This document shows, piece by piece, positions 14,743 to 21,805 of a stretch of DNA of 21,805 nt. The notes beneath the pieces are model-generated. The model was not told the origin of the DNA. It made no database searches and was given only the letters and a program-made list of their open reading frames with translations. This stretch comes from JAGOBX01 sp036733285. GTDB taxonomy: Bacteria; JAGOBX01. The translations under genes and the position numbers were made by a program. Location: NCBI GenBank assembly GCA_036733285.1, contig DAINAU010000070.1:1-21805 (forward strand). The letters are read 5' to 3'. Every line of letters starts with the position of its first letter. Position 1 is the stretch's first letter.

Positions 14743-17700
14743 TTATAAATACTTTTTCATTACCGCCTGTTTTTTATTACTTGCTTCGTCAATAATTTTT
14801 TTCGCTTCCATTATTTTTTTTTCTGATTTTTCAATATCTGTTACTATCTTTTTTTGTGTTTCTAAATTCGGAATTGGAATTTTTAAATTCTCATAGAATG
14901 AAGCTGGAACTCGTCTATGTCCGCTGGCTCCCGTCATCTTTTTTTCCGCTTCTTTTCTGATTTTTTCTCTATTAATTAAAGAAAAAATAAATTTGGGCAA
15001 TATATCTGAATTTGCTCGAATTACATGAAATTCTGAACTTCCGAACCCTATATTATTTTGTAATTCCGTAGCCAATGCGCATTTCCCATTTTCCATGCAA
15101 GGCGTTATTTTTGCAATAATTATATCGTTTTCTTTAAAATATGTATAACTGCCTTTTTTCACTTCTTTAATTGGTTTATCAACCTTTTTTTCAATAAATC
15201 CATTATTGCTTACAGAAGCCATTTCTACGAAAGAAATTATTGTATTTTCGTCAATATCTCGAATTTCAGATTTTGATGGGTTAATTATTGAAATTTCAGT
15301 AAGTTTTTTTATTGGGGTTTGTGAAGTTAGCAGTTTTTCTAAAATATTTTCGATTGAATTTTTATTGTTTTCTATGCTTGATTTCGCTTTTTCGCTTTCT
15401 TTGTCGATAGCTTCGCATTCATCAACAATTTTTTTCTGAATATTATACTCAGGATTGGGAATAAAAATATTTTTTAAATTTGTAGAGTTTAATCCGCCTT
15501 GTGCTGACCCAGTAATATTATTTTTTAATATTTTTTGACCTTCAGGGCAAAATAAAAAATAAAATAAATATTTTTGATTAATAATATCGCCGCATCGAAT
15601 TATAAAAATATGCTCATTTACCATTGCTTTTTGATTATATAATTCTTCACGCAATAAAGCAATTTTACCTGTAAGCGCGCCATCTTTACAAATTAAAATA
15701 TCGTATTTTTTTAAAATGCCTTTTGCCGATATATCAAAAAAATCAACAGGGACATATTTAGGATTTGATAAATTAATTGTTCCGTCAAAATTATGAATAT
15801 GTTCGCCGCCTAAACTTAATATACCTGAATTAATATTGCCAACTCCGCCTTGTGGTCTACTTCCGCTTTCAATTAAACTAACAAAATTTTCAATTTTAAC
15901 CATTTCCCACTTCGGCACAATCTCCATGTTTTTTTTCGGCGATAGCGAAATCGCTTTATTAAAATCTTTTCTTGAAAAATCAAGCAAATCAACAAGCCGC
16001 GCGTGTTCTGCATACTCCGATACTTTTTCAAATTCATCTTGATTTATTTCTTCGCCGCAAAAATTTTTCTGAATATAATAATTTATTTTTTCAGGATTAT
16101 TTGGGTTTTTCGGATCAAATAAAGGCGTTATAATTTTATCGACAGTATCGCCGCCGTTATATTTTATTCCTTCGCTTCCTTTAGCCGCGCTCCATTCATA
16201 ACCTAAAAAATATTTTTGTTCTTTGTTGCCTGCTGGACTTTTAACTATTAAAACTTTTTGAGGAACAGAAAAAGCAAGCGTCCAATAATACAATTTTTCT
16301 TTTTCAATTTTTTGCAGATATGATAATAATCGTTTTCTTATTTCTGCCTGTTGTTCTGTTTCGCTCATATCTTTATAGAATTTTTTTGTTTTGAGGTTTT
16401 TTATATCCGCGCTTGCGTCAAAATCCTTTTGATAATCTTTGAAAATATCATAATCAAAAAGTTTCCCGCTTGGTTTGCCTTCTAACAATGTTTTATAATC
16501 TTCAAAAGCTATTTCAATATGTTCGCAATATTTTTTTATTAAATATTCGTCATCGTAAATTTCTGTTTCTTTATCCATATCATTTTCATCAAACCAATCG
16601 TTTACGCGGTTTTTGTAATGTTCGGCGGGTTCTGGCAATTGCGCTTTTCTGCGCAAAAATAATATGATTGTATTTGTTCCTGTCTTGCCGAATGTTCCGC
16701 TTCCAAGTTCCACAAGCGAAACAATATCAAAATATTTTAAAATAATTTCGCGGGTTGCAATATGCGTTGTATCAGAATTAGACAGCGCAGACGACGGCGC
16801 AATAATTCCAGCGACTGCATTAGGGGCAAGAATTTGTTTTGCGCGTTCGATGAAAAAACACTGAATATTGCGGTTGTTTGAAATATCCGACACAGTATCA
16901 GTCAATTCATATTTAGCGCGGATTTTATCGCCGAGCGTTTCAAGAAATCCTTCTACTGAAAACGGCGGATTTGTAACAAGTATATCAAAATAATTGTCTT
17001 TGATTTTCCCGTATCTTGCGAGCGCGTCATAATATATTATATCGATTCCGTCTTGACCATACATAAACGATGAAAGTTTAGCGGTTTTAGAAAGCCGGTA
17101 TTCTTTTTCAATTCCTGTTATTGCTTTATAATATGCTGAAATATCAATCTGTTTATATTTCTCAATAAAAGGTTTAATTTGCTGGGCGTATTCAGTTAAA
17201 AAATGTCCTGCGCCGCACGCATAATCAATAGTTCTCGGAGGTTCTGTATGTTCTCTGATAATTTTTTCTAATGGCAGCGACATCAAAATAAATTTACAAA
17301 TCGGCAGCGGGGTGAAAAACTGTCCTTCTGATTGTTTAACGCCGTTATCAAGAAAAAACTCGAACATATCGCCTAAAAATTGATTCTGTTCCTTTGTTTT
17401 AAGCCGTAAATCCTGCCACATCTGAACAATTTCAAGCAGTATTTTAGCGTTCTGATAAAATAATTTTTCATTGTGAACATCAACAAAACCAAAATCATTA
17501 TTCGTAAAAAATTTGAGTTTTCTGAAGTATTCTTTTATCTGTTGTTTAGTGGCGTTAGGTTTTTGTTTTACCGTCCAGAATGCTTCGTCAATTTCTTTGT
17601 TTGAAATATAGACAATTTCCTGATTAAGAAATTTATCCATTCCGATTTTATATAATTCTTGAAGACGGTCGATAAGATCAAAATAATTATCGTATGCAAC

Positions 17701-18588
17701 GCCTTTCCAAAAAAATTTTAAATCTTTTGGATTTTGCGTTTCATCAACAATCTTACACAAAAATAAATTTACTAAAATATCAAAAGCGTTTTCTCTGCCC
17801 GATACATTATGTTTTCTTAAAATTGTTCTAAACTCGTGATATTTGCCTTCTTTATTTTTTGCGTCAATCGGTTGTAAATCCTCAATCGTATATTTGTCTT
17901 TTCCGATTTGATACGGCTGAATATTCGGTTCAAAAATTCCTTTTGTCGTGTATTCAAGTAAATATGTTTCTTTCCAAACTTCAAATCGTTCTTTGACATT
18001 TGTAGCTTTTACAAATGATTTGAGATTTTTATTTTCTTCTAATATTTTTGTGTTGTCCGTATGTGAAATAATATGAGAAATCGCAGTGATATTATTGTTT
18101 TCTTGAATACCTGATGTATATAAACATAAAAACTTGGTATCGGGTATCTGTTGAGCGTAACCGAATAACTGTCCGCCGTCAATCTGCGTATCTTTCCATG
18201 CTTTTTCAAATTCTTTTCCAAAAGTTTTACATTCTATCAAAAGCAATGGTTTTGAATTATTATCTTTGATGAGAATGTCGGCGCGTCCGCCGCTTGCGCC
18301 GTGTCCGACTTTCCATTTTGGTTCAAGTTCTAAATGTTCCGGCTTATATCCTTTTTCCAATAATCTGTGAACGCATTCAAAAACAACAAAGTTTTCATTT
18401 GCGGAAAAATTGCAGGTTTGCCGTTCGTTAATTTTTAATCCTTTATCTTCGGGATATATAATATTTTCTGCGGAAATATCAATTTTCAAATATGAATCCG
18501 TTCCGCGAAAATGTTTATAATAAATATTTTTTTCTTTTTTGAATTTCAGAATATCGAGTATTTTCTCAAAATTATCTTTTGTGAACAT
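14743..18588 (-). CDS. Single-chain restriction-modification enzyme (nuclease, N6-adenine methylase, two specificity domains; Type IIG/IIB-like)
   Basis: All three activities are in one 1281-residue chain. The N-terminus has a PD-(D/E)XK nuclease core like the HsdR N-terminal domain: GGRAD104 then LIE119-C-K121. A helical linker leads to an HsdM-like methylase with motif I DYACGAGHF from 455 and motif IV NPPF at 540-543, which methylates adenine N6. From about residue 887 there are two specificity (Methylase_S-type) domains, the second starting near 1093. Each is followed by a coiled coil (KKIVDECEAIDKESEKAKSS; KKIVTDIEKSEKKIMEAKK), predicting a bipartite target. The order and size resemble AloI-type Type IIB enzymes. 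The ATG follows GGAG by a rather long 12 bases. A promoter lies at 18670-18697. The frame is intact, so the enzyme may be active. Confidence 0.93.
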   Translation of the reverse strand: MFTKDNFEKILDILKFKKEKNIYYKHFRGTDSYLKIDISAENIIYPEDKGLKINERQTCNFSANENFVVFECVHRLLEKGYKPEHLELEPKWKVGHGASGGRADILIKDNNSKPLLLIECKTFGKEFEKAWKDTQIDGGQLFGYAQQIPDTKFLCLYTSGIQENNNITAISHIISHTDNTKILEENKNLKSFVKATNVKERFEVWKETYLLEYTTKGIFEPNIQPYQIGKDKYTIEDLQPIDAKNKEGKYHEFRTILRKHNVSGRENAFDILVNLFLCKIVDETQNPKDLKFFWKGVAYDNYFDLIDRLQELYKIGMDKFLNQEIVYISNKEIDEAFWTVKQKPNATKQQIKEYFRKLKFFTNNDFGFVDVHNEKLFYQNAKILLEIVQMWQDLRLKTKEQNQFLGDMFEFFLDNGVKQSEGQFFTPLPICKFILMSLPLEKIIREHTEPPRTIDYACGAGHFLTEYAQQIKPFIEKYKQIDISAYYKAITGIEKEYRLSKTAKLSSFMYGQDGIDIIYYDALARYGKIKDNYFDILVTNPPFSVEGFLETLGDKIRAKYELTDTVSDISNNRNIQCFFIERAKQILAPNAVAGIIAPSSALSNSDTTHIATREIILKYFDIVSLVELGSGTFGKTGTNTIILFLRRKAQLPEPAEHYKNRVNDWFDENDMDKETEIYDDEYLIKKYCEHIEIAFEDYKTLLEGKPSGKLFDYDIFKDYQKDFDASADIKNLKTKKFYKDMSETEQQAEIRKRLLSYLQKIEKEKLYYWTLAFSVPQKVLIVKSPAGNKEQKYFLGYEWSAAKGSEGIKYNGGDTVDKIITPLFDPKNPNNPEKINYYIQKNFCGEEINQDEFEKVSEYAEHARLVDLLDFSRKDFNKAISLSPKKNMEIVPKWEMVKIENFVSLIESGSRPQGGVGNINSGILSLGGEHIHNFDGTINLSNPKYVPVDFFDISAKGILKKYDILICKDGALTGKIALLREELYNQKAMVNEHIFIIRCGDIINQKYLFYFLFCPEGQKILKNNITGSAQGGLNSTNLKNIFIPNPEYNIQKKIVDECEAIDKESEKAKSSIENNKNSIENILEKLLTSQTPIKKLTEISIINPSKSEIRDIDENTIISFVEMASVSNNGFIEKKVDKPIKEVKKGSYTYFKENDIIIAKITPCMENGKCALATELQNNIGFGSSEFHVIRANSDILPKFIFSLINREKIRKEAEKKMTGASGHRRVPASFYENLKIPIPNLETQKKIVTDIEKSEKKIMEAKKIIDEASNKKQAVMKKYL

Positions 18589-18613
18589 TTATAAATTTTG
18601 CTCCATAATTCTT

Positions 18614-18652
18614 CCGCGCCCGACGCGATGCCGGGCGATCAGGCTCGGGTTT
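18614..18652 (-). promoter_or_regulatory. GC-rich hairpin in the leader of the restriction-modification gene
   Basis: A strikingly GC-rich island in A/T-rich surroundings. On the minus strand CGCCCG pairs with CGGGCG around a nine-base loop; a competing pairing CCCGA with TCGGG spans the same region. On the plus strand the latter stem is followed by TTTTCTTTT and would look like an intrinsic terminator facing away from the gene. It may modulate expression or be an inserted repeat. Confidence 0.5.
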
Positions 18653-18669
18653 TCTTTTATTTGGTAAAT

Positions 18670-18697
18670 ATTATATATTATTTTTTATTTAAGGCAA
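18670..18697 (-). promoter_or_regulatory. Probable promoter of the restriction-modification gene
   Basis: On the minus strand TTGCCT (18697-18692) and TATAAT (18675-18670) are 16 bases apart. Transcription would start near 18662, giving a leader of about 75 bases that contains the GC-rich hairpin and a five-codon open frame (MEQNL) whose stop directly abuts the enzyme's ATG. Confidence 0.6.
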
Positions 18698-18784
18698 ATC
18701 TTTTTTCATAATCTCTTTTTTTATCATTCGAGCGCAGTCAGAAATTATTCTAATAAATTAATCTCGGATAACGTTAGATGTAAT

Positions 18785-18806
18785 GTGAAGTTTTTCAAAA
18801 CACAGA
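18785..18806 (+). repeat. Dispersed repeat, copy 1
   Basis: GTGAAGTTTTTCAAAACA is identical at 18785-18802 and 21753-21770; both continue with one variable base and AGA, and both are preceded by AACGTTA within eight bases. The core contains the small palindrome GTTTT-TC-AAAAC. Confidence 0.75.
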
Positions 18807-18932
18807 AGTTTGATTTTTAACGACGTTATATATATACATACTGCGCAGTTTTTGCGTTAAAATCTAATTTTCCTTGAATTTTCAAAAATTCTAATTTATA
18901 TTTAATCAAAAAAAAAACGTTGTATTATTTTG

Positions 18933-18977
18933 CGATAAAAAAACGATATAATTAATCTTTTGTTTGTTTTTTTATCG
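18933..18977. promoter_or_regulatory. 12-base perfect inverted repeat around a TATAAT box, upstream of the GT2 gene
   Basis: CGATAAAAAAAC (18933-18944) and GTTTTTTTATCG (18966-18977) are exact inverted copies with a 21-base spacer containing TATAAT at 18947-18952. They lie 43 bases before the GT2 start codon. The layout fits an operator around a -10 box or an RNA hairpin; no good -35 element is visible. Confidence 0.5.
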
Positions 18978-19019
18978 TTGTTATTTTGTTTTGAAAATAC
19001 ATTCAGAAACTAAAAATTT

Positions 19020-19994
19020 ATGCCGTATATCAGTATTGTTATTCCAACTTTAAATAGACCCTCATTGTTGAATCAAACGCTGGAATCGATTTCCGCTCAG
19101 AAATGCGATTCAGGTATTTTTGAAACGATTATCATTGAAAACAGCTCAAAAAAAATCTCAACCGGTATTGTAGAAAAATTTTCTTCGAGAATAAAAAATT
19201 TAAAATATTTTTGCGAACCGGCCGCCGGGCTTCATAACGCAAGACATAGAGGCATACGCGAATCGACCGGAGAAATAATTTCTTTTATCGACGACGACGT
19301 CATACTTCCAGAAATCTGGGTCGCCGGAATTCAACGCGTTTTTAAAAACAATGACAATATTCTGCTCGCCGGCGGAAATTGCATTCCGAAATTTAATCAA
19401 AACCGGGAAATTCCCGAATGGTTTCATAAACTTTGGTCAGAAAACGAATTTGGCAAATTTATGATTTATTACAGTCTTTTAGAATTCGGAAATATTCCAA
19501 AAAAAATTCCAGCCCGTTATATTTTCGGATGTAATTTTTCGGTTATTAAAAAATTTCTTTATGAAACGCAAGGTTTCCATCCCGACGGTTTTCCCGAACA
19601 TTTGACGGATTTTAGAGGCGACGGTGAAACGTATATATCGGAATATCTTGAAAAAAAAAATATCCTCGCGGGTTTTGATCCCGATTTAAGTTTATATCAT
19701 TGCATTCCCGACGAAAGACTTACCCTTGAATACTTATTTAAAAGAGCGTATAATCAAGGGATTACCAAATCGTATTCTGACATAAGAAAAAAATCTTCTA
19801 TAAAATTGCCTACGATAATAAAATCATTGATTAAAAAAAAGATTCTTGACTTCCGGTATTCGTTTGATAAAAACAACGTTTTTGCCGGATTAAAAAAAAA
19901 TTTTGCCGGCGGATATTTTAGGCATTCGCTTAACGTCTATAAAAACCCTGATTTGTTTAAATGGACTGTGAAAAAAAATTATTTTTCCGAATAA
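19020..19994 (+). CDS. Family 2 glycosyltransferase
   Basis: The N-terminus MPYISIVIPTLNRPSLLNQT is the classic start of a GT-A fold family 2 enzyme. The nucleotide-sugar and metal site is the DDD at residues 91-93 (SFIDDDVILPEIW), preceded by GLHNARHRGI at 70-79. The middle has RYIFGCNFSVIKK and later FRGDGETYISEYL, an ED-like acceptor or catalytic region. No membrane helix is visible, so it would act at the cytoplasmic membrane surface on a lipid-linked or cell-surface glycan. At 324 residues it is of normal length. The ribosome site is weak. Its last 16 bases overlap the 3' end of the convergent TMTC-like gene, so the two may be functionally linked. Donor and acceptor are unknown. Confidence 0.92.
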   Translation: MPYISIVIPTLNRPSLLNQTLESISAQKCDSGIFETIIIENSSKKISTGIVEKFSSRIKNLKYFCEPAAGLHNARHRGIRESTGEIISFIDDDVILPEIWVAGIQRVFKNNDNILLAGGNCIPKFNQNREIPEWFHKLWSENEFGKFMIYYSLLEFGNIPKKIPARYIFGCNFSVIKKFLYETQGFHPDGFPEHLTDFRGDGETYISEYLEKKNILAGFDPDLSLYHCIPDERLTLEYLFKRAYNQGITKSYSDIRKKSSIKLPTIIKSLIKKKILDFRYSFDKNNVFAGLKKNFAGGYFRHSLNVYKNPDLFKWTVKKNYFSE

Positions 19995-21682
19995 TTCCTG
20001 CGAACCGATTCTCGAAGCAATCCCAGATTTTTTTTTGGCGCTTCATAATCCGGAGATATTGATAAAGCATAATTAAAAAATCGTTCGGCTTCTTCGGTTT
20101 TATTTATCGAAGCGAAAACAACTCCGGTATTATTATAAGCTTCGCAATAACCGGGATAAATCTGAAGGGCTTTAGAAAAATTCGCCAACGATTCTCTTAT
20201 CATATTTTTATAAAAAAACGCCAATCCCATATTATTATAAACCACTGCGTTTTCCCCGTTAAAAAAAATTTCGTCTTCAAAGTATTTCAAAGCTTTATCA
20301 TAATCGCCGGTTTTCATATACACAGCCCCAATATTATTGTTAACGCCTATATATCTATAATTCATCAAATATACTTTTTCATAATAAATCATCGCTTCTT
20401 TAAATTTGCCGCGATTTTCATATATATCCCCAAGTTTATTCAACATCAATTTTGAATCCGGATAATTTTTCAAGGATTTCGATAATAAAGTTTCTTCGTT
20501 CAGCCAATCCGTTATTCTTATATTAAGCAATACTATATAGCTTATCACAGTTAGAATAACAATAGTTTTTCTTAAAAATACCCGTTTAAATAAAAAAATA
20601 ATTCTCGCTATTAAAAAACAAAACGCCGAAGAAGTCAGATATAAAAATCGTTCTGCTACCGAGATTTCCGAATCAGGCGCCAATGAAAAAGGCAGAACGT
20701 TTGAAAAAGGAATAATTGAAATTATTAAAAAGCATATAAAAAGAACAGCCAAACTGGAAATCTTATTATAATATTTTTTCAAAAAAAACATACAGGCGCA
20801 AATCGCTAAAATCAATATGATTAAATTCGACAACCTGAATTGTTGAATTTGAAAATCAATATAAACATTGAGATTATAGGGAAAGACAAGTTTTGAAAAA
20901 TAATAAGGTATGCCGCTGAAAATAAAAGTATACACTCTGTCTAACGCCGAACCCTGATTAAAAAAAGGATTAGAAATATTTAAAACTGCTTTTCTTAAAA
21001 TGAAATATGAAAATCCTATTAAAAAATATGAATATAACGGATAATTCAAAAAAATGGTTTTATCTTTTTTTTCAGAATAAATATAGTCGAAACATAACAG
21101 CAGCGCGGGCAATATTATCGCGAATTCTTTTGATAAAACGCCAAACGCGTAAAAAAGCAAGGATAACGCCAAAACAGTTTTATTCTTTTTATTCTTGTAT
21201 AACAAATATAAATAAAAACTTGAAAAGAAAAACAATACGCCGAACAAATCCGTTCTTCCTGAAATCCAAATTACCGACTCTGATTGAACCGGATGAACCG
21301 AAAAAATCAATCCGCAACAGAAAGAAAAAAATAAATCATCGCATAGAAAAAATATTATTAGAAATAATAAAACCGAATTAATCGAATGCAATAAAATATT
21401 GGTATAATGAAATCCTTTCGCATTTAATCCCCAAATCTTATAATCAAGCATATAGGATAGAATTACAACTGGTCTGTAATATCCTATTCCTTTTCCCTGA
21501 ACGGTTTGTTTTTGTTCAAAAAAATCCGAGGTCAGTATTTTATTGATATGGTTAAAGTTTTTAATTTGAGGATTGTTAATTATCAAATCCGTATCGTCAA
21601 ACAAGAAAGGAACTTTTGCCGATTTTTGATAAGCGATTATAACGGTAAAAAAAATAATTAGTATATATGCGGTTTTTCTCAT
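19979..21682 (-). CDS. TMTC-like multi-pass membrane protein with C-terminal TPR repeats (putative O-glycosyltransferase)
   Basis: The N-terminal two thirds has roughly ten hydrophobic segments. It carries the GT-C-like features of TMTC/PMT-related proteins: an early loop FLFDDTDLIINNPQIKNF with paired acids at 29-30, YYRPVVILSYMLDY, FHYTNILLHSINSVLLF, and the conserved HPVQSESVIWISGRTDLFG from residue 130. The C-terminal 170 or so residues hold about four TPR repeats (for example GKFKEAMIYYEKVY, GDYDKALKYFEDEI, MIRESLANFSKALQIYP). The family is thought to transfer sugars from lipid carriers to proteins outside the membrane. I chose ATG 21682; a TTG 63 bases upstream would add MRYQGLSKRLNSKNISAEKI, which is not signal-like. 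It overlaps the GT2 gene tail to tail by 16 bases. Confidence 0.88.
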   Translation of the reverse strand: MRKTAYILIIFFTVIIAYQKSAKVPFLFDDTDLIINNPQIKNFNHINKILTSDFFEQKQTVQGKGIGYYRPVVILSYMLDYKIWGLNAKGFHYTNILLHSINSVLLFLIIFFLCDDLFFSFCCGLIFSVHPVQSESVIWISGRTDLFGVLFFFSSFYLYLLYKNKKNKTVLALSLLFYAFGVLSKEFAIILPALLLCFDYIYSEKKDKTIFLNYPLYSYFLIGFSYFILRKAVLNISNPFFNQGSALDRVYTFIFSGIPYYFSKLVFPYNLNVYIDFQIQQFRLSNLIILILAICACMFFLKKYYNKISSLAVLFICFLIISIIPFSNVLPFSLAPDSEISVAERFLYLTSSAFCFLIARIIFLFKRVFLRKTIVILTVISYIVLLNIRITDWLNEETLLSKSLKNYPDSKLMLNKLGDIYENRGKFKEAMIYYEKVYLMNYRYIGVNNNIGAVYMKTGDYDKALKYFEDEIFFNGENAVVYNNMGLAFFYKNMIRESLANFSKALQIYPGYCEAYNNTGVVFASINKTEEAERFFNYALSISPDYEAPKKNLGLLRESVRRNYSEK

Positions 21683-21719
21683 AAATATTTTTTCGGCAGA
21701 AATATTCTTACTATTCAGG

Positions 21720-21748
21720 CGTTTGCTTAAACCCTGATAGCGCAAACG
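21720..21748. repeat. Seven-base inverted repeat upstream of the TMTC-like gene
   Basis: CGTTTGC (21720-21726) and GCAAACG (21742-21748) are exact inverted copies with a 15-base spacer, within the expected leader or promoter of the TMTC-like gene. It could be a regulator site, but short matches of this kind also occur by chance. Confidence 0.35.
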
Positions 21749-21752
21749 TTAA

Positions 21753-21774
21753 GTGAAGTTTTTCAAAACATAGA
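21753..21774 (+). repeat. Dispersed repeat, copy 2
   Basis: Second copy of the element at 18785-18806: 18 identical bases, then one difference and AGA. It lies about 70 bases upstream of the TMTC-like ATG, in the opposite orientation to that gene. Confidence 0.75.
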
Positions 21775-21782
21775 TGTATTAT

Positions 21783-21805
21783 TGCGATTTAGATATAAAA
21801 TCGCA
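21783..21805. repeat. Inverted repeat at the right edge
   Basis: TGCGATTT and AAATCGCA form a perfect eight-pair stem with a seven-base loop, reaching the last base of the window. It may continue beyond the edge. Role unknown. Confidence 0.5.

Larger units (their letters stand above)
14254..14765. repeat. Two copies of a TCCGTG/CACGGA palindromic repeat element
   Basis: Copy A (14254-14319, 66 bases) and copy B (14691-14765, 75 bases) are identical except for one extra nine-base unit ACACGGATT in copy B. Each has AATCCGTGT-type units facing ACACGGATT-type units across AAAAACTTTTTTTG, giving an eight-pair stem (ATCCGTGT with ACACGGAT) and a 14-base loop. More units precede copy A (14233-14253), and a related CGGATTTCACGGATT occurs at 14024-14038. 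Both copies run into the same 3' end of a specificity-domain gene (TTATAAATACTTTTTCATTACCG). Confidence 0.85.
18589..19019. other. Gene-free divergent intergenic region
   Basis: No protein gene is evident in these 431 bases. They separate the restriction-modification gene (minus) from the GT2 gene (plus). They hold the GC-rich leader hairpin, the promoter at 18670-18697, one copy of a dispersed repeat (18785-18806), a ten-base palindrome ACTGCGCAGT followed by T (18840-18849), and a 12-base inverted repeat (18933-18977). Confidence 0.7.

Noticed and set aside
21683..21745. TTG-started extension of the TMTC-like protein
   Set aside because: It adds a polar stretch ahead of what is clearly an N-terminal membrane helix. 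The ATG at 21682 gives a normal membrane-protein start.

Overview
The window is A+T-rich bacterial DNA, probably a metagenome-assembled contig, because it contains a run of exactly 100 N. A heptosyltransferase-like GT9 enzyme, a lipoprotein sugar-binding protein and a SIMPL-domain protein point to a diderm (Gram-negative-type) cell. The phylum cannot be fixed from sequence alone. I see no rRNA, tRNA, CRISPR array, transposase or prophage.

Layout. (1) 1-2760, plus strand: three tightly packed genes for an exported Ig-like protein, a coiled-coil protein with three C-terminal membrane segments, and an exported single-HKD phospholipase-D-like nuclease. (2) 9060 down to 2788, minus strand: a run behind a good sigma70-type promoter. 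It holds a sugar ABC importer (MalF-type permease, MalG-type permease, lipoprotein binding protein), then an Rpn-type PD-(D/E)XK nuclease, an exported protein of two glycogen-binding-like (AMPK/CBM48-type) domains, and a GT9 glycosyltransferase. No ATPase for the importer lies in the window. (3) 9294-13954: a DUF2156 protein, divergent from a class I methyltransferase, then metG and a SIMPL-domain protein. (4) 13983-14765: a degraded patch with a truncated GxxExxY protein, a leftover specificity-domain 3' end, two copies of a TCCGTG/CACGGA palindromic repeat and strong hairpins. (5) 14743-18588: a single-chain restriction-modification enzyme with nuclease, N6-methylase and two specificity domains. 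(6) 18589-21805: a structured gene-free stretch, a GT2 glycosyltransferase and a convergent TMTC-like membrane/TPR protein, suggesting surface or protein glycosylation.

The most unusual item is the MalG-type permease. About 150 residues are inserted in its first extracytoplasmic loop. They form one glycogen-binding-like domain with its key aromatic residues in place, followed by what looks like a second, degenerate copy. The stand-alone two-domain protein lies in the same gene run, so binding of alpha-glucan by the permease itself is a reasonable hypothesis.

Two sequence problems affect annotation. The N run is flanked by an identical 55-base sequence on both sides. Collapsing it restores one complete 194-residue protein, so the gap is probably artificial. 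The binding protein has a frame break at a seven-A run, and one extra A restores a typical C-terminus.
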